64,000 nucleotides of DNA from Oscillospiraceae bacterium (GCA_902790375.1 CADARY010000007.1:1-64000); one strand, 5' to 3'. Positions 24,346-32,806 are shown, counted from the first letter of the stretch. Notes: generated by a model not told the origin, from the letters alone. Translations and numbers: made by a program.

Positions 24346-25536
24346 TTATTTCGTTTTTTTCAAAAGAGCTAACAGCAGCTCGCCCACCGCCGCCAGCGCG
24401 GCCGAGACGAGAAAGGCAGGCTGGTAGCGTCCGGTTGCTCCCAACAAGGTGTTCATAAGGCTCGGCCCGAACAGGCCCGCCAGCGCAAAGCCTATGAACA
24501 TGATGCCGTAGTTGACGCTGTTGTTCTTACGGCCGAACTGCGCGGAGGTAAAGCCGGGATAGATGCCCATGATGCTGCCGAAGCTGAAGCCTGTGAGAGC
24601 CAGGCCCAGATAGAAAAGAATCTCTTTTCCTTCACCGCTCAGATACAGCAGAAGGCCCGCCAGCAGGGATGCCGCGAAGGTAGCACGCATGGTGCCCACA
24701 GCACCGAAGCGGTCGGAGAGGCTGCCCGCGGCAAGACGTCCCAGCGTGTTGAACAGGGCAAGCAGCGACACGACCGCGGCAGCTTTGGCTGCGGTAAAGC
24801 CCATCATGTTGCGCGCGATGACCGCTGCCTGAGAGATGAACATCATTCCCGCGAAAGCCCCGCAGCAGAGCGTCAGGAGCATAAGCACAAAGCGCCTGTC
24901 CCGGATCATTTCCCGCCATGTATAGTCCTTCTGCGTGCTGCCGCCTTTTACAGGGGCAGCATCAGGCGCCTTCTGAATGACGAAAGCGGATGCGCAGAGG
25001 ATCACCATCATCACGCCTCCCAGCACCTTGAATGCGGAGGTCACGGGCATGCGCTGCATGAGCATGTTGGCCACCGGCGGGATCAGGATGGAACTGCCGC
25101 CGTAGCAGGCGGTGGTGAGTCCGCCGACAAAGCCGCTCTTATCCGGGAAAAACTTCACAGCGTTGGATACCACCGTGCCATAGATCATGCCGTTGCCGAG
25201 GCCGCAGCCCAGGCCGTAGCAGACGATCAGGGCGGCAACGGTCTTTGCAAAGCCCGCGCCGATCATGCCGAAGCCGAAGAGCAGCGCACCCACCAGCAGA
25301 ACCATGCGGGGACCCAGCCGGTCATTGATTGCGCCGCCGGAGATCATGGTGATGGGACCGACAGCGTTCGCCACGGTAAAGACAACAGCGAGACTTGCGA
25401 TCTGCCTGCCCGAAAGCGCAGACAGATGCTCCGCCATGGGGCCGGCAAACACGCTCCATGCATAGAGGGAGCCGACACACAGCACCACAAAGCAGCTGGC
25501 AACAAGGACAAGGTTTCGGTTGATTTTCTTTTCCAT
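24346..25536 (-). CDS. OFA-family MFS transporter
   Basis: A 396-residue protein with about 12 transmembrane helices. The start (VLVASCFVVLCVGSLYAWSV) and GAINDRLGPR loop match the oxalate/formate antiporter (OFA) family of the major facilitator superfamily. Members exchange or take up small mono- and dicarboxylates. Given its place between butyrate kinase and the reductases it could import the substrate or export an acid end product; the direction is unknown. Its start codon abuts the butyrate kinase stop. Confidence 0.88.
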   Translation of the reverse strand: MEKKINRNLVLVASCFVVLCVGSLYAWSVFAGPMAEHLSALSGRQIASLAVVFTVANAVGPITMISGGAINDRLGPRMVLLVGALLFGFGMIGAGFAKTVAALIVCYGLGCGLGNGMIYGTVVSNAVKFFPDKSGFVGGLTTACYGGSSILIPPVANMLMQRMPVTSAFKVLGGVMMVILCASAFVIQKAPDAAPVKGGSTQKDYTWREMIRDRRFVLMLLTLCCGAFAGMMFISQAAVIARNMMGFTAAKAAAVVSLLALFNTLGRLAAGSLSDRFGAVGTMRATFAASLLAGLLLYLSGEGKEILFYLGLALTGFSFGSIMGIYPGFTSAQFGRKNNSVNYGIMFIGFALAGLFGPSLMNTLLGATGRYQPAFLVSAALAAVGELLLALLKKTK

Positions 25537-26649
25537 TTATTTTGCGAAGTCGAAGCCGTCAAAGACGCGCTCGCCGGTGTAGGTTTTGAGCGTTTCCTCA
25601 CCCTTGAGAACGCGGATGGCGCCCGCCGCCATGGCCTCCATCTCAAACTCGCCGGGGTAGGCGGTGACAGGGGCGATCCAGGCACAGCTGTCGGTGATCT
25701 GCTGCACGAGGTCCTTGCTGTGGACCATGCCGCCGCCGAGCAGGATGCCGTCGACTCTGCCGTGCAGGACCGCCGCCATCGCGCCGATCTCCTTCTCGAT
25801 CTGGTAGATCATGGTGTTCCAGAGCATGGCGGCATACTGATCACCCTCGGCGGCGCGCTTGGTGAGCTCCACCGCGTCGGAGATGCCGATGTGGTTGACG
25901 AAGCCGCCGGTGCGGGTGGCGAGATTTCGGAGCGTCTTGATGTCTGCCTTCTCGCGCTGCATGTAGTCGAGCAAGCCGTAGACCGGCACGTTGCCGCAGC
26001 GGGTCGGAGCCATGGGGCCGTCGCCGCCCACGATGTCGTTGCCGTCCACCATCTTGCCCCCGCGGTGGGCAGAGACGGAGATGCCGCCGCCAATATGGCA
26101 GACGATGAAATTGCAGTCCTCATAGCGCCTGCCCAGAACCTCGCGGGCGTGGCGGATGGCGGTCTCCTTGAGATTCAGGGCATGCAGGTGAGACACGCGG
26201 TAAACGCCCTTCAGCCCCGTCATGCGGGCCAGATCCTGAAACTCGTCCGTATCGGGCGGGTTGACGACCATGGCTTTTGCCCCGAAGCGGCGGGCAAACT
26301 CATCGGCAAGCTGGGGGCCCAGCGTTGCGGGGTGCACCACGCCGTTTGCGCAGGTGCGGGCATGCTCGAGCACCATATCGTCGATGTTGTAGACGCCGCC
26401 CTCGATGTTCACAAGGCCGCCGCCGCGCCCGACGAAAACATCCACACCCGCAAGGGAGACATTGCTCTCTTCGAGAAGCTTCAGAATCATGTCCCGGCGG
26501 TAGGGCAGCTGGGCGGGCATGTCGGAATATTTTGCAAGCTCGGCTGCGTCATGGGCGACGTTCTTGGAAAAGAGGCATTGATCGTCCTCGAACAGCGCGA
26601 TTTTCGTGGAAGTGGAACCGGGATTGATCGCAAAAACGCGAATTGACAT
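25537..26649 (-). CDS. buk: Butyrate kinase
   Basis: A 370-residue ASKHA-family acyl kinase. The N-terminal phosphate-binding segment is RVFAINPGSTSTKIALFEDD. Other markers are VVHPATLGPQLADEFA, RVSHLHALNLKETAIRHA, ICHIGGGISVSAHRGGKMVD and GRVDGILLGGGMVHS. It converts butyryl- or a related acyl-phosphate plus ADP to the acid plus ATP. Next to phosphotransacylase it forms a substrate-level ATP-yielding pair. The true acyl substrate here may not be butyrate. Confidence 0.95.
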   Translation of the reverse strand: MSIRVFAINPGSTSTKIALFEDDQCLFSKNVAHDAAELAKYSDMPAQLPYRRDMILKLLEESNVSLAGVDVFVGRGGGLVNIEGGVYNIDDMVLEHARTCANGVVHPATLGPQLADEFARRFGAKAMVVNPPDTDEFQDLARMTGLKGVYRVSHLHALNLKETAIRHAREVLGRRYEDCNFIVCHIGGGISVSAHRGGKMVDGNDIVGGDGPMAPTRCGNVPVYGLLDYMQREKADIKTLRNLATRTGGFVNHIGISDAVELTKRAAEGDQYAAMLWNTMIYQIEKEIGAMAAVLHGRVDGILLGGGMVHSKDLVQQITDSCAWIAPVTAYPGEFEMEAMAAGAIRVLKGEETLKTYTGERVFDGFDFAK

Positions 26650-26668
26650 CCTCGTATCCTCCGAATAC

Positions 26669-27670
26669 TTATTTCATATTTGCCGCGCGGACGGCGGAGA
26701 TGATGATGTTGCCCTTGATCTCGGAAACCGGGGCGCCGCGGGAGCAGTCACACACCACGCTGTTGAAGCCCTGGAGCATGGGGCCGTAGGCGTCGGCATG
26801 GCCGAACTGCTGGATGAGCTTGACGCCCACGTTGCCGACGTTCAGGTCGGGCCAGATGACCACGTTGGCTTTGCCCGCGACCTTGCTCTCGCGCTTGACC
26901 TTCTTGGCGGCCACAGCGGGGCTGATGGCGGCGTCAAACTGGAACTCGCCGTCAATGGCGAGGTCGGGGCGCTTTTCCTGCGCGATCCGGACAGCCTCGG
27001 TCACCTTGTCGATGAGCTCGCCCTGACCGCTGCCGAGGGTAGAGTAGCACACAAAGGCGCAGCGGGGCTCCCAGCCGAGCAGACTCTCTACCGTCTCGCA
27101 GGCGGAGATGCCGATGTCGGCCAGCTGCTCGGGGTTGGGGTTGGTGCAGACGGCGCTGTCGCCGATGGCGAGAAGGCTGCCCTCGCTGCCCTCAAAGCCA
27201 GGGATATCGCACAGGCCGATGCTGGAGACGGTGCTGATATTGGGCTTGAGGCCGATCATCATCTGGCCTGCCAGCAGCACGTCGCCGGTGGTGTTGTCGA
27301 TGCCCGCGAAGGTGACGGCGACCTCGCCCACCTTCTGCATGGCCATGGCGTAGTAAAGCGGATTCTGCATGCGCCGCGCCAGCGCCTTTTCCTTGAGGTG
27401 CGTGTCCTCCAGCGCCACATAGGCGGCGATGATCTTCTGCTTGTATTCCTCGTCGGCGATGTCCACAAAGCTGAACACAGCGGGGTCGTAGCCGCGCTCG
27501 GCGGCGAGGGCGCGGAGCTCTTCGGCATTGCCGACCAGAACGGGATAGATGTATCCGTCGCGGCCCGCCTCAAAGGCGGCCTGCATCATCTTTTCATTGG
27601 CGGCTTCAGGGAAAGCCACCTTCTGGGGGTTCTGCTTCGCCTTGGCGTAAATGGTATCTAAAATACTCAT
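26669..27670 (-). CDS. pta: Phosphate acyltransferase (Pta/Ptb family)
   Basis: A 333-residue cytoplasmic phosphotransacylase. Family segments include QKVAFPEAANEKMMQAA, GLCDIPGFEGSEGSLLAIGD, FVCYSTLGSGQGELIDKV, DGEFQFDAAISPAVAAKK and NVVIWPDLNVGNVGVKLIQQ. It converts an acyl-CoA (or possibly acyl-ACP) plus phosphate to acyl-phosphate. It sits just before butyrate kinase. Length and motifs fit phosphate acetyltransferase best, but the partner suggests a longer acyl chain. Confidence 0.92.
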   Translation of the reverse strand: MSILDTIYAKAKQNPQKVAFPEAANEKMMQAAFEAGRDGYIYPVLVGNAEELRALAAERGYDPAVFSFVDIADEEYKQKIIAAYVALEDTHLKEKALARRMQNPLYYAMAMQKVGEVAVTFAGIDNTTGDVLLAGQMMIGLKPNISTVSSIGLCDIPGFEGSEGSLLAIGDSAVCTNPNPEQLADIGISACETVESLLGWEPRCAFVCYSTLGSGQGELIDKVTEAVRIAQEKRPDLAIDGEFQFDAAISPAVAAKKVKRESKVAGKANVVIWPDLNVGNVGVKLIQQFGHADAYGPMLQGFNSVVCDCSRGAPVSEIKGNIIISAVRAANMK

Positions 27671-27685
27671 GTTCCTTCTCCTGAA

Positions 27686-27713
27686 AAGCCGGACAGGGTA
27701 TGGTCTGTCCGGC
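27686..27713 (-). terminator. Intra-operon stem-loop between ACP and pta
   Basis: AGCCGGACAG/CTGTCCGGCT, a 10-bp perfect stem in the 59-nt gap. The T-rich flank lies on the plus-strand side. On the minus strand it is followed only by TTTCAGG, so it may tune expression or mRNA processing rather than terminate. Confidence 0.45.
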
Positions 27714-27729
27714 TCATATTTTTACAGTA

Positions 27730-27969
27730 TCAGAGTTCGTTTTCGACCAGATCGACCAGATCGCCGATGGTCTCGCAGGCGGCGGCGTCCTGCAGAGTGA
27801 CGCAGGCGTCGGTCTCGTTCTCGATTTCGGCAACGAGCGCGACCATCTGCACGGAGGCGCCGCCGAGGTCGTTCTTGAAGCTCGTCTCAAGGCTCAGGTC
27901 CTCGGCGTTCTTCTTGTAGGAGATGGCTACCAGCTCCAGAATCTTCTGCTCAAGTTCTGCTCTATCCAT
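27730..27969 (-). CDS. Acyl carrier protein
   Basis: A 79-residue acidic ACP. The phosphopantetheine site is S39 in FKNDLGGASVQMVALV, where GGAS replaces the common GADS. An ACP inside a catabolic operon with a thiolase-like enzyme, DUF35 protein and phosphotransacylase suggests that an intermediate is carried on ACP instead of, or as well as, CoA. It is not the fatty-acid ACP, judging by context. Confidence 0.88.
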   Translation of the reverse strand: MDRAELEQKILELVAISYKKNAEDLSLETSFKNDLGGASVQMVALVAEIENETDACVTLQDAAACETIGDLVDLVENEL

Positions 27970-28002
27970 TGTGTATTCCTCCTGTAAATTTATTGAAATG
28001 TA

Positions 28003-28419
28003 TTATTCTTCGACCAGATCGAACACCACGGTTTTGAAGCCGTCGCGCTGGTAGATCGCAGCCTTGACCGGCACGGGCAGCTTGCCCGCCTCGAGGATCT
28101 CCCTGCGCTTTTTCTTGTTGATGCCGCGCACCACCGCATTGAGTCTGGAGCCCTCTTCCAGCTCGACCTCGCCGTAGGCAAACTTGCCCATGGCCTTGTA
28201 TTCGGGCTTGTTGGACAGGGGGGCGGGCATCACGATGGAATGGAGCCTGGCGTTGCCGCTGATCTCCACCCATTCCATATCCCAGCAGCCGCAGGAGTTG
28301 CAGGCATACACCGGGGGAAACTCCACCGCGCCGCATTTCGTGCACTTCTTGCCGGTGATCTTTCCCTGTTCGAGATTTTGATAAAAGGTCTCTACGACTT
28401 TTTCAAGCTTGATCGCCAT
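28003..28419 (-). CDS. DUF35 zinc-ribbon/OB-fold protein, thiolase partner
   Basis: A 138-residue protein. The rubredoxin-like zinc ribbon is KKCTKCGAVEFPPVYACNSC, followed by an OB-fold (RLHSIVMPAPLSNKPEYKA, AYGEVELEEGSRLNAVVRG). DUF35 proteins act as obligate partners of thiolase-superfamily enzymes, for example in archaeal HMG-CoA synthesis and steroid side-chain aldolases, where they channel or shape the CoA site. It lies 14 nt after the thiolase-like gene, as expected for a complex. Confidence 0.92.
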   Translation of the reverse strand: MAIKLEKVVETFYQNLEQGKITGKKCTKCGAVEFPPVYACNSCGCWDMEWVEISGNARLHSIVMPAPLSNKPEYKAMGKFAYGEVELEEGSRLNAVVRGINKKKRREILEAGKLPVPVKAAIYQRDGFKTVVFDLVEE

Positions 28420-28433
28420 TTCGTTTCCTCCCC

Positions 28434-29729
28434 TCAGTCCTTGGTACGAATGATGTAGGTGCAGATGTTCTGCGCCCCGCCGTAGCCGCGGAGCATGGCG
28501 GTCTTCGGCAGCTTTTTGACCTGCCCCTCGCCCGCCTCGCCGCGCATCTGGTGCACAGCCTCGTAGAGGTCGGCAAGACCGGAGGCGGCGTGCGCATGGC
28601 CGAAGGAGGTGCGGCCGCCGTTGGTGTTGATGGGCTTGTCGCCGTCATAGGCGGTGCGGCCTTCGCAGATGTACTTCCAGCCTTCGCCGTAGGGCAGGTA
28701 CCCCGCGATCTCGGCGGCGACCAGATGAGAGGTGATGATGAAGTCGTTGGCGTAGAAGATGTCGATCTCTTCGGGCTTGACGCCGGTGACCTCGTAGACC
28801 TGACGGATGGCCTCCTCGGTGGCGCGGACCTCAAAGTGAGGAGTAGTGGCCTCGCAGGCGGCGCAGCCGATGCCGAGGACCTCGATGGGCTTGTGGCTCT
28901 TGTTGCCCATGTACTTGTCCACAAGCTCGGTGGCGCAGACCACAACGGCAGCGGCACCGTCGCACTTGAGCTCCAGACCGCCGGCGCGCAGGAAGTCGCC
29001 CATCTTGGGATTGTAGGGGGAGCGCATGTAGTCCATCACGTTATCAAAGCCCGCCTCTTTCGCCAGCTCCTCATAGGGCTTGCGCTCGATGGTGAGGGGG
29101 TTCTTGGAGGCGTTGCGGCGGTTGTTGATGCACATCCAGTTGAGGGTATCGTCCATCTGCTCGTCGGTGATGCCGCGGGTACGCTTGTACCATTCGGCAG
29201 CGTCGTCATAGATAAGCTCCTGTCCCGCCATGAGGCTGCGGGTATAGGCGCGGTCATAGAGCCACGCTGTGGTCTGCAGGAACTTGTCCATGGTCATCTT
29301 CTCGCGCTTGTAGGGGTGATTGGGAACGGCAAGGCTGTCGCCGAATTCCACGCAGCCGGACAGCACGCAGTCATACTTGCCGGAGGCGACGGCGTTGACC
29401 GCTTCCTCGACGGCGTAGTAACCGGTGCAGCAGGCCTCGGAGTGGTGGATGGAGGCCTTGCCCTTCATGCCGAACCAGTTGGTGACATGGATATTGGGGG
29501 TCAGGTAGTTGGAGCCGTTGAGGGGGCTTGCCTCGCCGTGAAAGTAGAAGTCCACGTCCTGCGGATTGACGCCCGCGTCCTCCATGGCTTTGAGGGCGGC
29601 GTAGCCGAAAAGCTCACCCTCGGTCAAGCCGTTGGTCTCTTCCTTGTCCACCGTGTACATGAACGGGGTGCAGCCGACGCCGATGATGGAGACGCTGCGC
29701 TGGTAGGGATGTACTTTCGTCTGATTCAT
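28434..29729 (-). CDS. Thiolase-superfamily enzyme (SCP2/Ltp2-like)
   Basis: A 431-residue thiolase-fold protein. The nucleophilic Cys position is present (C100 in HSEACCTGYYAVEEA) and the C-terminal His motif is FGHAHAASGL (H378). The second catalytic Cys of degradative thiolases is not found: the corresponding loop reads MLRGYGGAQN with a Tyr. A Tyr at this place is reported, from memory, in Ltp2-type retro-aldolases that also work with DUF35 partners. A C-C-cleaving or -forming step on a CoA- or ACP-bound intermediate is therefore likely; the exact reaction is open. Confidence 0.85.
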   Translation of the reverse strand: MNQTKVHPYQRSVSIIGVGCTPFMYTVDKEETNGLTEGELFGYAALKAMEDAGVNPQDVDFYFHGEASPLNGSNYLTPNIHVTNWFGMKGKASIHHSEACCTGYYAVEEAVNAVASGKYDCVLSGCVEFGDSLAVPNHPYKREKMTMDKFLQTTAWLYDRAYTRSLMAGQELIYDDAAEWYKRTRGITDEQMDDTLNWMCINNRRNASKNPLTIERKPYEELAKEAGFDNVMDYMRSPYNPKMGDFLRAGGLELKCDGAAAVVVCATELVDKYMGNKSHKPIEVLGIGCAACEATTPHFEVRATEEAIRQVYEVTGVKPEEIDIFYANDFIITSHLVAAEIAGYLPYGEGWKYICEGRTAYDGDKPINTNGGRTSFGHAHAASGLADLYEAVHQMRGEAGEGQVKKLPKTAMLRGYGGAQNICTYIIRTKD

Positions 29730-29744
29730 TCCGGCTCTCCTTCT

Positions 29745-30692
29745 TTAGTCGATACCTTTGAACTTCTTCTCCAGGAACATGCCCTTGCGCTCGGCGATCT
29801 TTGCCTGCTTCTCGGGGCTGCGGAAGAGGCCGATCTGGGTCTCGCCGATCTCGTCGAGGTGCAGGCCGCGTCCGGCAACGGTGGTGCGGTCCTTCAGCAG
29901 GCCATTCTCCTGAATGACGAATTTCCACTTGCCGTCCTCGGTTTTCTCGAGCGTGCCGCCGGCGCCGCAGACCGCGCACTCGATGGGATAGTAGGTGCCG
30001 TCCCACTGGGGCTCGCCCAGGGCCAGGAGGTTGGAGTGGCAGTTGGGGCACCAGCCCATGTCCGGCTCGCCCAGCCAGCCGCGCTCGGCGGGAGGCGTTG
30101 CGACGGACTTCATGATGTTCTGGCCGAGCTTGCGGGCGCGGGCCAAAAGCTCGTCGTCGGCAAGACACTGCATCGGGGCGGGCACGCGGGTCGCCATCAT
30201 CATATCCACGACCTTGAAGTCGGTGGTGAACATGGTGGCCTGGAGCCCCTCCAGCGCCATGGCCTGCCAGGAGCGGGTGGAGCCGCCCACGGAGATGAGG
30301 CCTGCCACGCGGTCCTTATGCTCGATGACGTTGATCTTCTCCAGGAAGGAGGTCTCGTAGCTCAGGCTTCTCTGGGCGAAGGTGATGTAGGGGGATGCGG
30401 GCATGAGGTCATAGGTGGGAACGGAGACAATGATCGCGTCCTGATCGAGCATCACGTCCATGATGCGCTTCTTGTCGTCCTTCTTCTCAAGGGTGCAGCC
30501 GACATACTTGCCCTGGGCCATGGCGCCGGTGCAGGCGGTGCAGCCGGAGCAGTCGAGGATGTTGAAGTCGCGCAGATTGATCATCGTCACGTCCGCGCCC
30601 TGCTCCTCGCAGGCCATGAGTGCTGCCTTGAGCAGGATCTCGCTGTTGCTGTTCTTTCTGCCGGCGGTGATGCCCATGATTTTGTAGCTCAT
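29745..30692 (-). CDS. Flavodoxin-fold NAD(P)H-FMN reductase with C-terminal zinc ribbon
   Basis: A 315-residue protein. Residues 1-190 match NADPH-dependent FMN reductase/iron-sulfur flavoproteins (YKIMGITAGRKNSNSEILLK, CSGCTACTGAMAQGKYVG, IIVSVPTYDLMPASPYITFA). After about 205 comes a treble-clef ribbon, WCPNCHSN...ECAVCGAGG, and an extended tail. First gene of the ten-gene operon, directly behind the CRP/FNR-type dyad. It could supply reduced flavin or act as a reductase on the pathway substrate. Confidence 0.82.
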   Translation of the reverse strand: MSYKIMGITAGRKNSNSEILLKAALMACEEQGADVTMINLRDFNILDCSGCTACTGAMAQGKYVGCTLEKKDDKKRIMDVMLDQDAIIVSVPTYDLMPASPYITFAQRSLSYETSFLEKINVIEHKDRVAGLISVGGSTRSWQAMALEGLQATMFTTDFKVVDMMMATRVPAPMQCLADDELLARARKLGQNIMKSVATPPAERGWLGEPDMGWCPNCHSNLLALGEPQWDGTYYPIECAVCGAGGTLEKTEDGKWKFVIQENGLLKDRTTVAGRGLHLDEIGETQIGLFRSPEKQAKIAERKGMFLEKKFKGID

Positions 30693-30740
30693 GTTGGGGT
30701 TCCTCCTGAAAATTATTTAGTGTAAGGATTGCTTTTTTGA

Positions 30741-30793
30741 CGTTTCTATTGTATAAAAAAGCAAAGAAAAGTGTAGTGACATCTGTCACTACA
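30741..30793 (-). promoter_or_regulatory. CRP/FNR-type operator and promoter of the ten-gene operon
   Basis: A perfect dyad TGTAGTGACA-N2-TGTCACTACA (30772-30793). On the minus strand TATACAAT lies at 30755-30748, giving a predicted start near 30741-30743. The dyad centre (30782.5) is about 40-41.5 bp upstream, the class II activator position. Related dyads lie before two other operons in this window. Confidence 0.8.
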
Positions 30794-30857
30794 CGTAGCA
30801 TAAATTTTGGTTAAACTTTTGTGCAAGTCAAACAAGAATACAGGGTAGAGCGCTGCT

Positions 30858-31583
30858 ATGAAGCAAAAAAACATACAATTGAAATCTGAATACCGCAGCG
30901 GCGGCGCGCGTGCGCTGCTGCTGCTTCCGGACGCGGGGCGACCCTGCCGCCTGCTCACGCTGCTGCACGGGGCAGGGGAGTCGCCGGAGATCGTTTGCAG
31001 GAATTTTGAGCTCTCTCCATGGGTCGAACGTAATCGCATTGCCGTTTTGATGCCCGAATTGGGCAACAGCTTCTGTCTGGATTGGGGAGACGGCCTCGAT
31101 GTACGCTCTGCCCTCCTGAATGATCTGCTTCCCGCCGTACAGGAGCGATATGAACTTTCATTTGAGCGGGCAGATCATGTCGTCGGCGGTATATCCATGG
31201 GCGGCTTTGCCGCGCTCAGTCTTGCACTGTGCAGTCGGGAGCACTTTTGTGCGGCGTTCAGCCTTTCCGGCGCACTTGACCTGCGGAAATCTGAGCGGTT
31301 TTTCCGAATCTGCGGCCTATCTGCGCCAGGCGACCTGCTCGGCGCGGCGCAGTGGCCGGAAGCCCAGTTGGAGGCGCGTCTGGAAGCCCCCGGCTGCAAG
31401 CCCTCCCTGTATCTCGGCTGGAGTGATCGGGACTGGTTTCGGGACGAAAACCGCTCCTTTGCGCAGAAGGCGGCGGAGCTGGGCTATAACGTTCAGGCGG
31501 CTGAGAGCGCCGGTCTGCACAACTGGGACTTCTGGAAGCGGAGCCTCGGTCCGGCTTTGGACTGGGCCTCAATGACAGCATAA
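30858..31583 (+). CDS. Alpha/beta-hydrolase, esterase D-like
   Basis: A 241-residue putative esterase. The nucleophile elbow is VGGISMGGFAALSLAL and an oxyanion region reads LTLLHGAGESPE. The catalytic His is likely in SAGLHNWDFWK. No signal peptide, so it is cytoplasmic. It is divergent from the ten-gene operon and shares its regulatory region. It may hydrolyse ester-linked groups on the imported compound; the substrate is unknown. The start site has only a weak Shine-Dalgarno (AGGG). Confidence 0.85.
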   Translation: MKQKNIQLKSEYRSGGARALLLLPDAGRPCRLLTLLHGAGESPEIVCRNFELSPWVERNRIAVLMPELGNSFCLDWGDGLDVRSALLNDLLPAVQERYELSFERADHVVGGISMGGFAALSLALCSREHFCAAFSLSGALDLRKSERFFRICGLSAPGDLLGAAQWPEAQLEARLEAPGCKPSLYLGWSDRDWFRDENRSFAQKAAELGYNVQAAESAGLHNWDFWKRSLGPALDWASMTA

Positions 31584-31587
31584 GAAA

Positions 31588-31619
31588 AACAGGGACTGTC
31601 CTTTTGGACAATCCCTGTT
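31588..31619. terminator. Bidirectional terminator between convergent genes
   Basis: AACAGGGACTGTCC-TTTT-GGACAATCCCTGTT (one mismatch), flanked by A-rich sequence on one side and TTCATTTTT on the other. It serves the esterase on the plus strand and the DUF1097 gene on the minus strand. Confidence 0.8.
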
Positions 31620-31637
31620 GTTCATTTTTGAGCTTTT

Positions 31638-32141
31638 TTACTTTTTCCTTTTGCACATCTTCTGATGGATCCACTCCACCAGCACGCCCACGTACCACAC
31701 GCCCGCAAACATCGCGGCGGCGATCTGGATGGGCATATTGCCGATGGATTTGAGCTCCATCGGTCCCATCACGGTCAGGCCGATGGCCCAGCCGCACAGC
31801 CACGCCGGGCAGTAGAAAATCTTCGGCAGCAGCGAGGAAATGAGTACCGCCGCGCCGCCCATCACAAAGAGCGTCACGAACAGCGACGCGCTTTGCCCGA
31901 AGGGCAGAAGCTCCATCATCCGCAACGCAAGCAGGGCCCAGACATCGCCCGCCAGAAAGCCCAGCGTCATGGGCACGGCGAGCTCCGTGCGGTTCCCGGC
32001 TGCAGCGTAAACGCCCGCGCAGATCAGGGCGACGGCGCCCACCTGGATGCCGAACTTCGGCGACAGCACCGCCCAGATGGGCGGGAAGAGCGCAATGCAC
32101 AGTGCCAGCGTGAGGTTTTCACGGTTTAGTTTTTCTTTCAT
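31638..32141 (-). CDS. DUF1097-like integral membrane protein
   Basis: A 167-residue protein with about five transmembrane helices and a basic C-terminus (QKMCKRKK). Its start overlaps the CRP/FNR gene stop as ATGA, so the two are translationally coupled. The family (DUF1097 by memory) has no proven function; transport or sensing is possible. Its link to the regulator suggests a role in the same regulon. Confidence 0.7.
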   Translation of the reverse strand: MKEKLNRENLTLALCIALFPPIWAVLSPKFGIQVGAVALICAGVYAAAGNRTELAVPMTLGFLAGDVWALLALRMMELLPFGQSASLFVTLFVMGGAAVLISSLLPKIFYCPAWLCGWAIGLTVMGPMELKSIGNMPIQIAAAMFAGVWYVGVLVEWIHQKMCKRKK

Positions 32142-32806
32142 GTTTTTTCCTTTCTGCCCGCATCGTCATGGATCGGTGTCGGTCTCTTCCGCACGATGTA
32201 TACGCCCTTGTCAGGGTGTTCCAGAAATCCCTGCTCGCAAAGCTCCTTGAGCACCCGCAGGAGCTGGCGTGAGCTCACGTTGAGCGACTGAGCCAGTCTT
32301 CCGATGTTTGAAAAACGATCCCCGGGCTGCGCGTTCTGAAGCGACCGGCAGACGCGCTGCCTCAGCGACGCATTTCTGCTGGAGATGACAGCGCCGTTTA
32401 ACTTGTTGGCAAGGCACCTGCACAGATGCCGCAGAAAAACCGGGTCGTTCAAAAGCCGCTCCCGATACTGCTCCAGATAGACGGCGAGGGTATAGACTGT
32501 CGTTTTCGCTTCCACAAAAAAGGGGGTGAACTTGGCGTCTATCAGCTCGATATCCCCGAGGATCGTGATGTCGTTGTTGTCCGTGAGCAGCGTAATGGTG
32601 GACTCTTTATCCGGCATTTCGTACAGGAGAAGATCACCGTCGACGATAAACTGCAAATACTGGGTGGGTGAAAACGGGGTGGTCAGCAGCTCGCCGGGCG
32701 AATAGCGCAGGAGGAGAAAATGCGGCATGGACTTGCCGAACAGCTCCCGTATTTTGCGGCTGTTCACATAGGACTCCAACAGTTTTTGGTCTTGGATGGT
32801 TTCCAA
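32138..32806 (-). CDS. CRP/FNR-family transcription regulator
   Basis: A 222-residue regulator. The N-terminal cyclic-nucleotide-binding-like beta barrel covers about 15-130 (FLLLRYSPGELLTTPFSP, LQFIVDGDLLLYEMPD), followed by a dimer helix and a C-terminal winged helix (NIGRLAQSLNVSSRQLLRVL). There is no FNR-type N-terminal cysteine cluster, so it probably senses a small molecule. The TTG start at 32806 is chosen because GGAGGG precedes it by 6 nt. Candidate dyads occur before the ten-gene operon, the ABC operon and the C-glycoside operon; I infer that it controls all three. Confidence 0.85.
   Translation of the reverse strand: METIQDQKLLESYVNSRKIRELFGKSMPHFLLLRYSPGELLTTPFSPTQYLQFIVDGDLLLYEMPDKESTITLLTDNNDITILGDIELIDAKFTPFFVEAKTTVYTLAVYLEQYRERLLNDPVFLRHLCRCLANKLNGAVISSRNASLRQRVCRSLQNAQPGDRFSNIGRLAQSLNVSSRQLLRVLKELCEQGFLEHPDKGVYIVRKRPTPIHDDAGRKEKT

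Noticed and set aside
26606-27661. A 351-codon plus-strand frame opposite pta
   Set aside because: Pta on the minus strand is complete with family motifs; the antisense product is Gly/Ala/Val/His-rich without domains.
28551-30725. A 724-codon plus-strand frame, with similar ones at 19601-20821 and 22142-23854
   Set aside because: All are opposite the ten-gene minus-strand operon whose proteins have clear families; the plus-strand products show no motifs.
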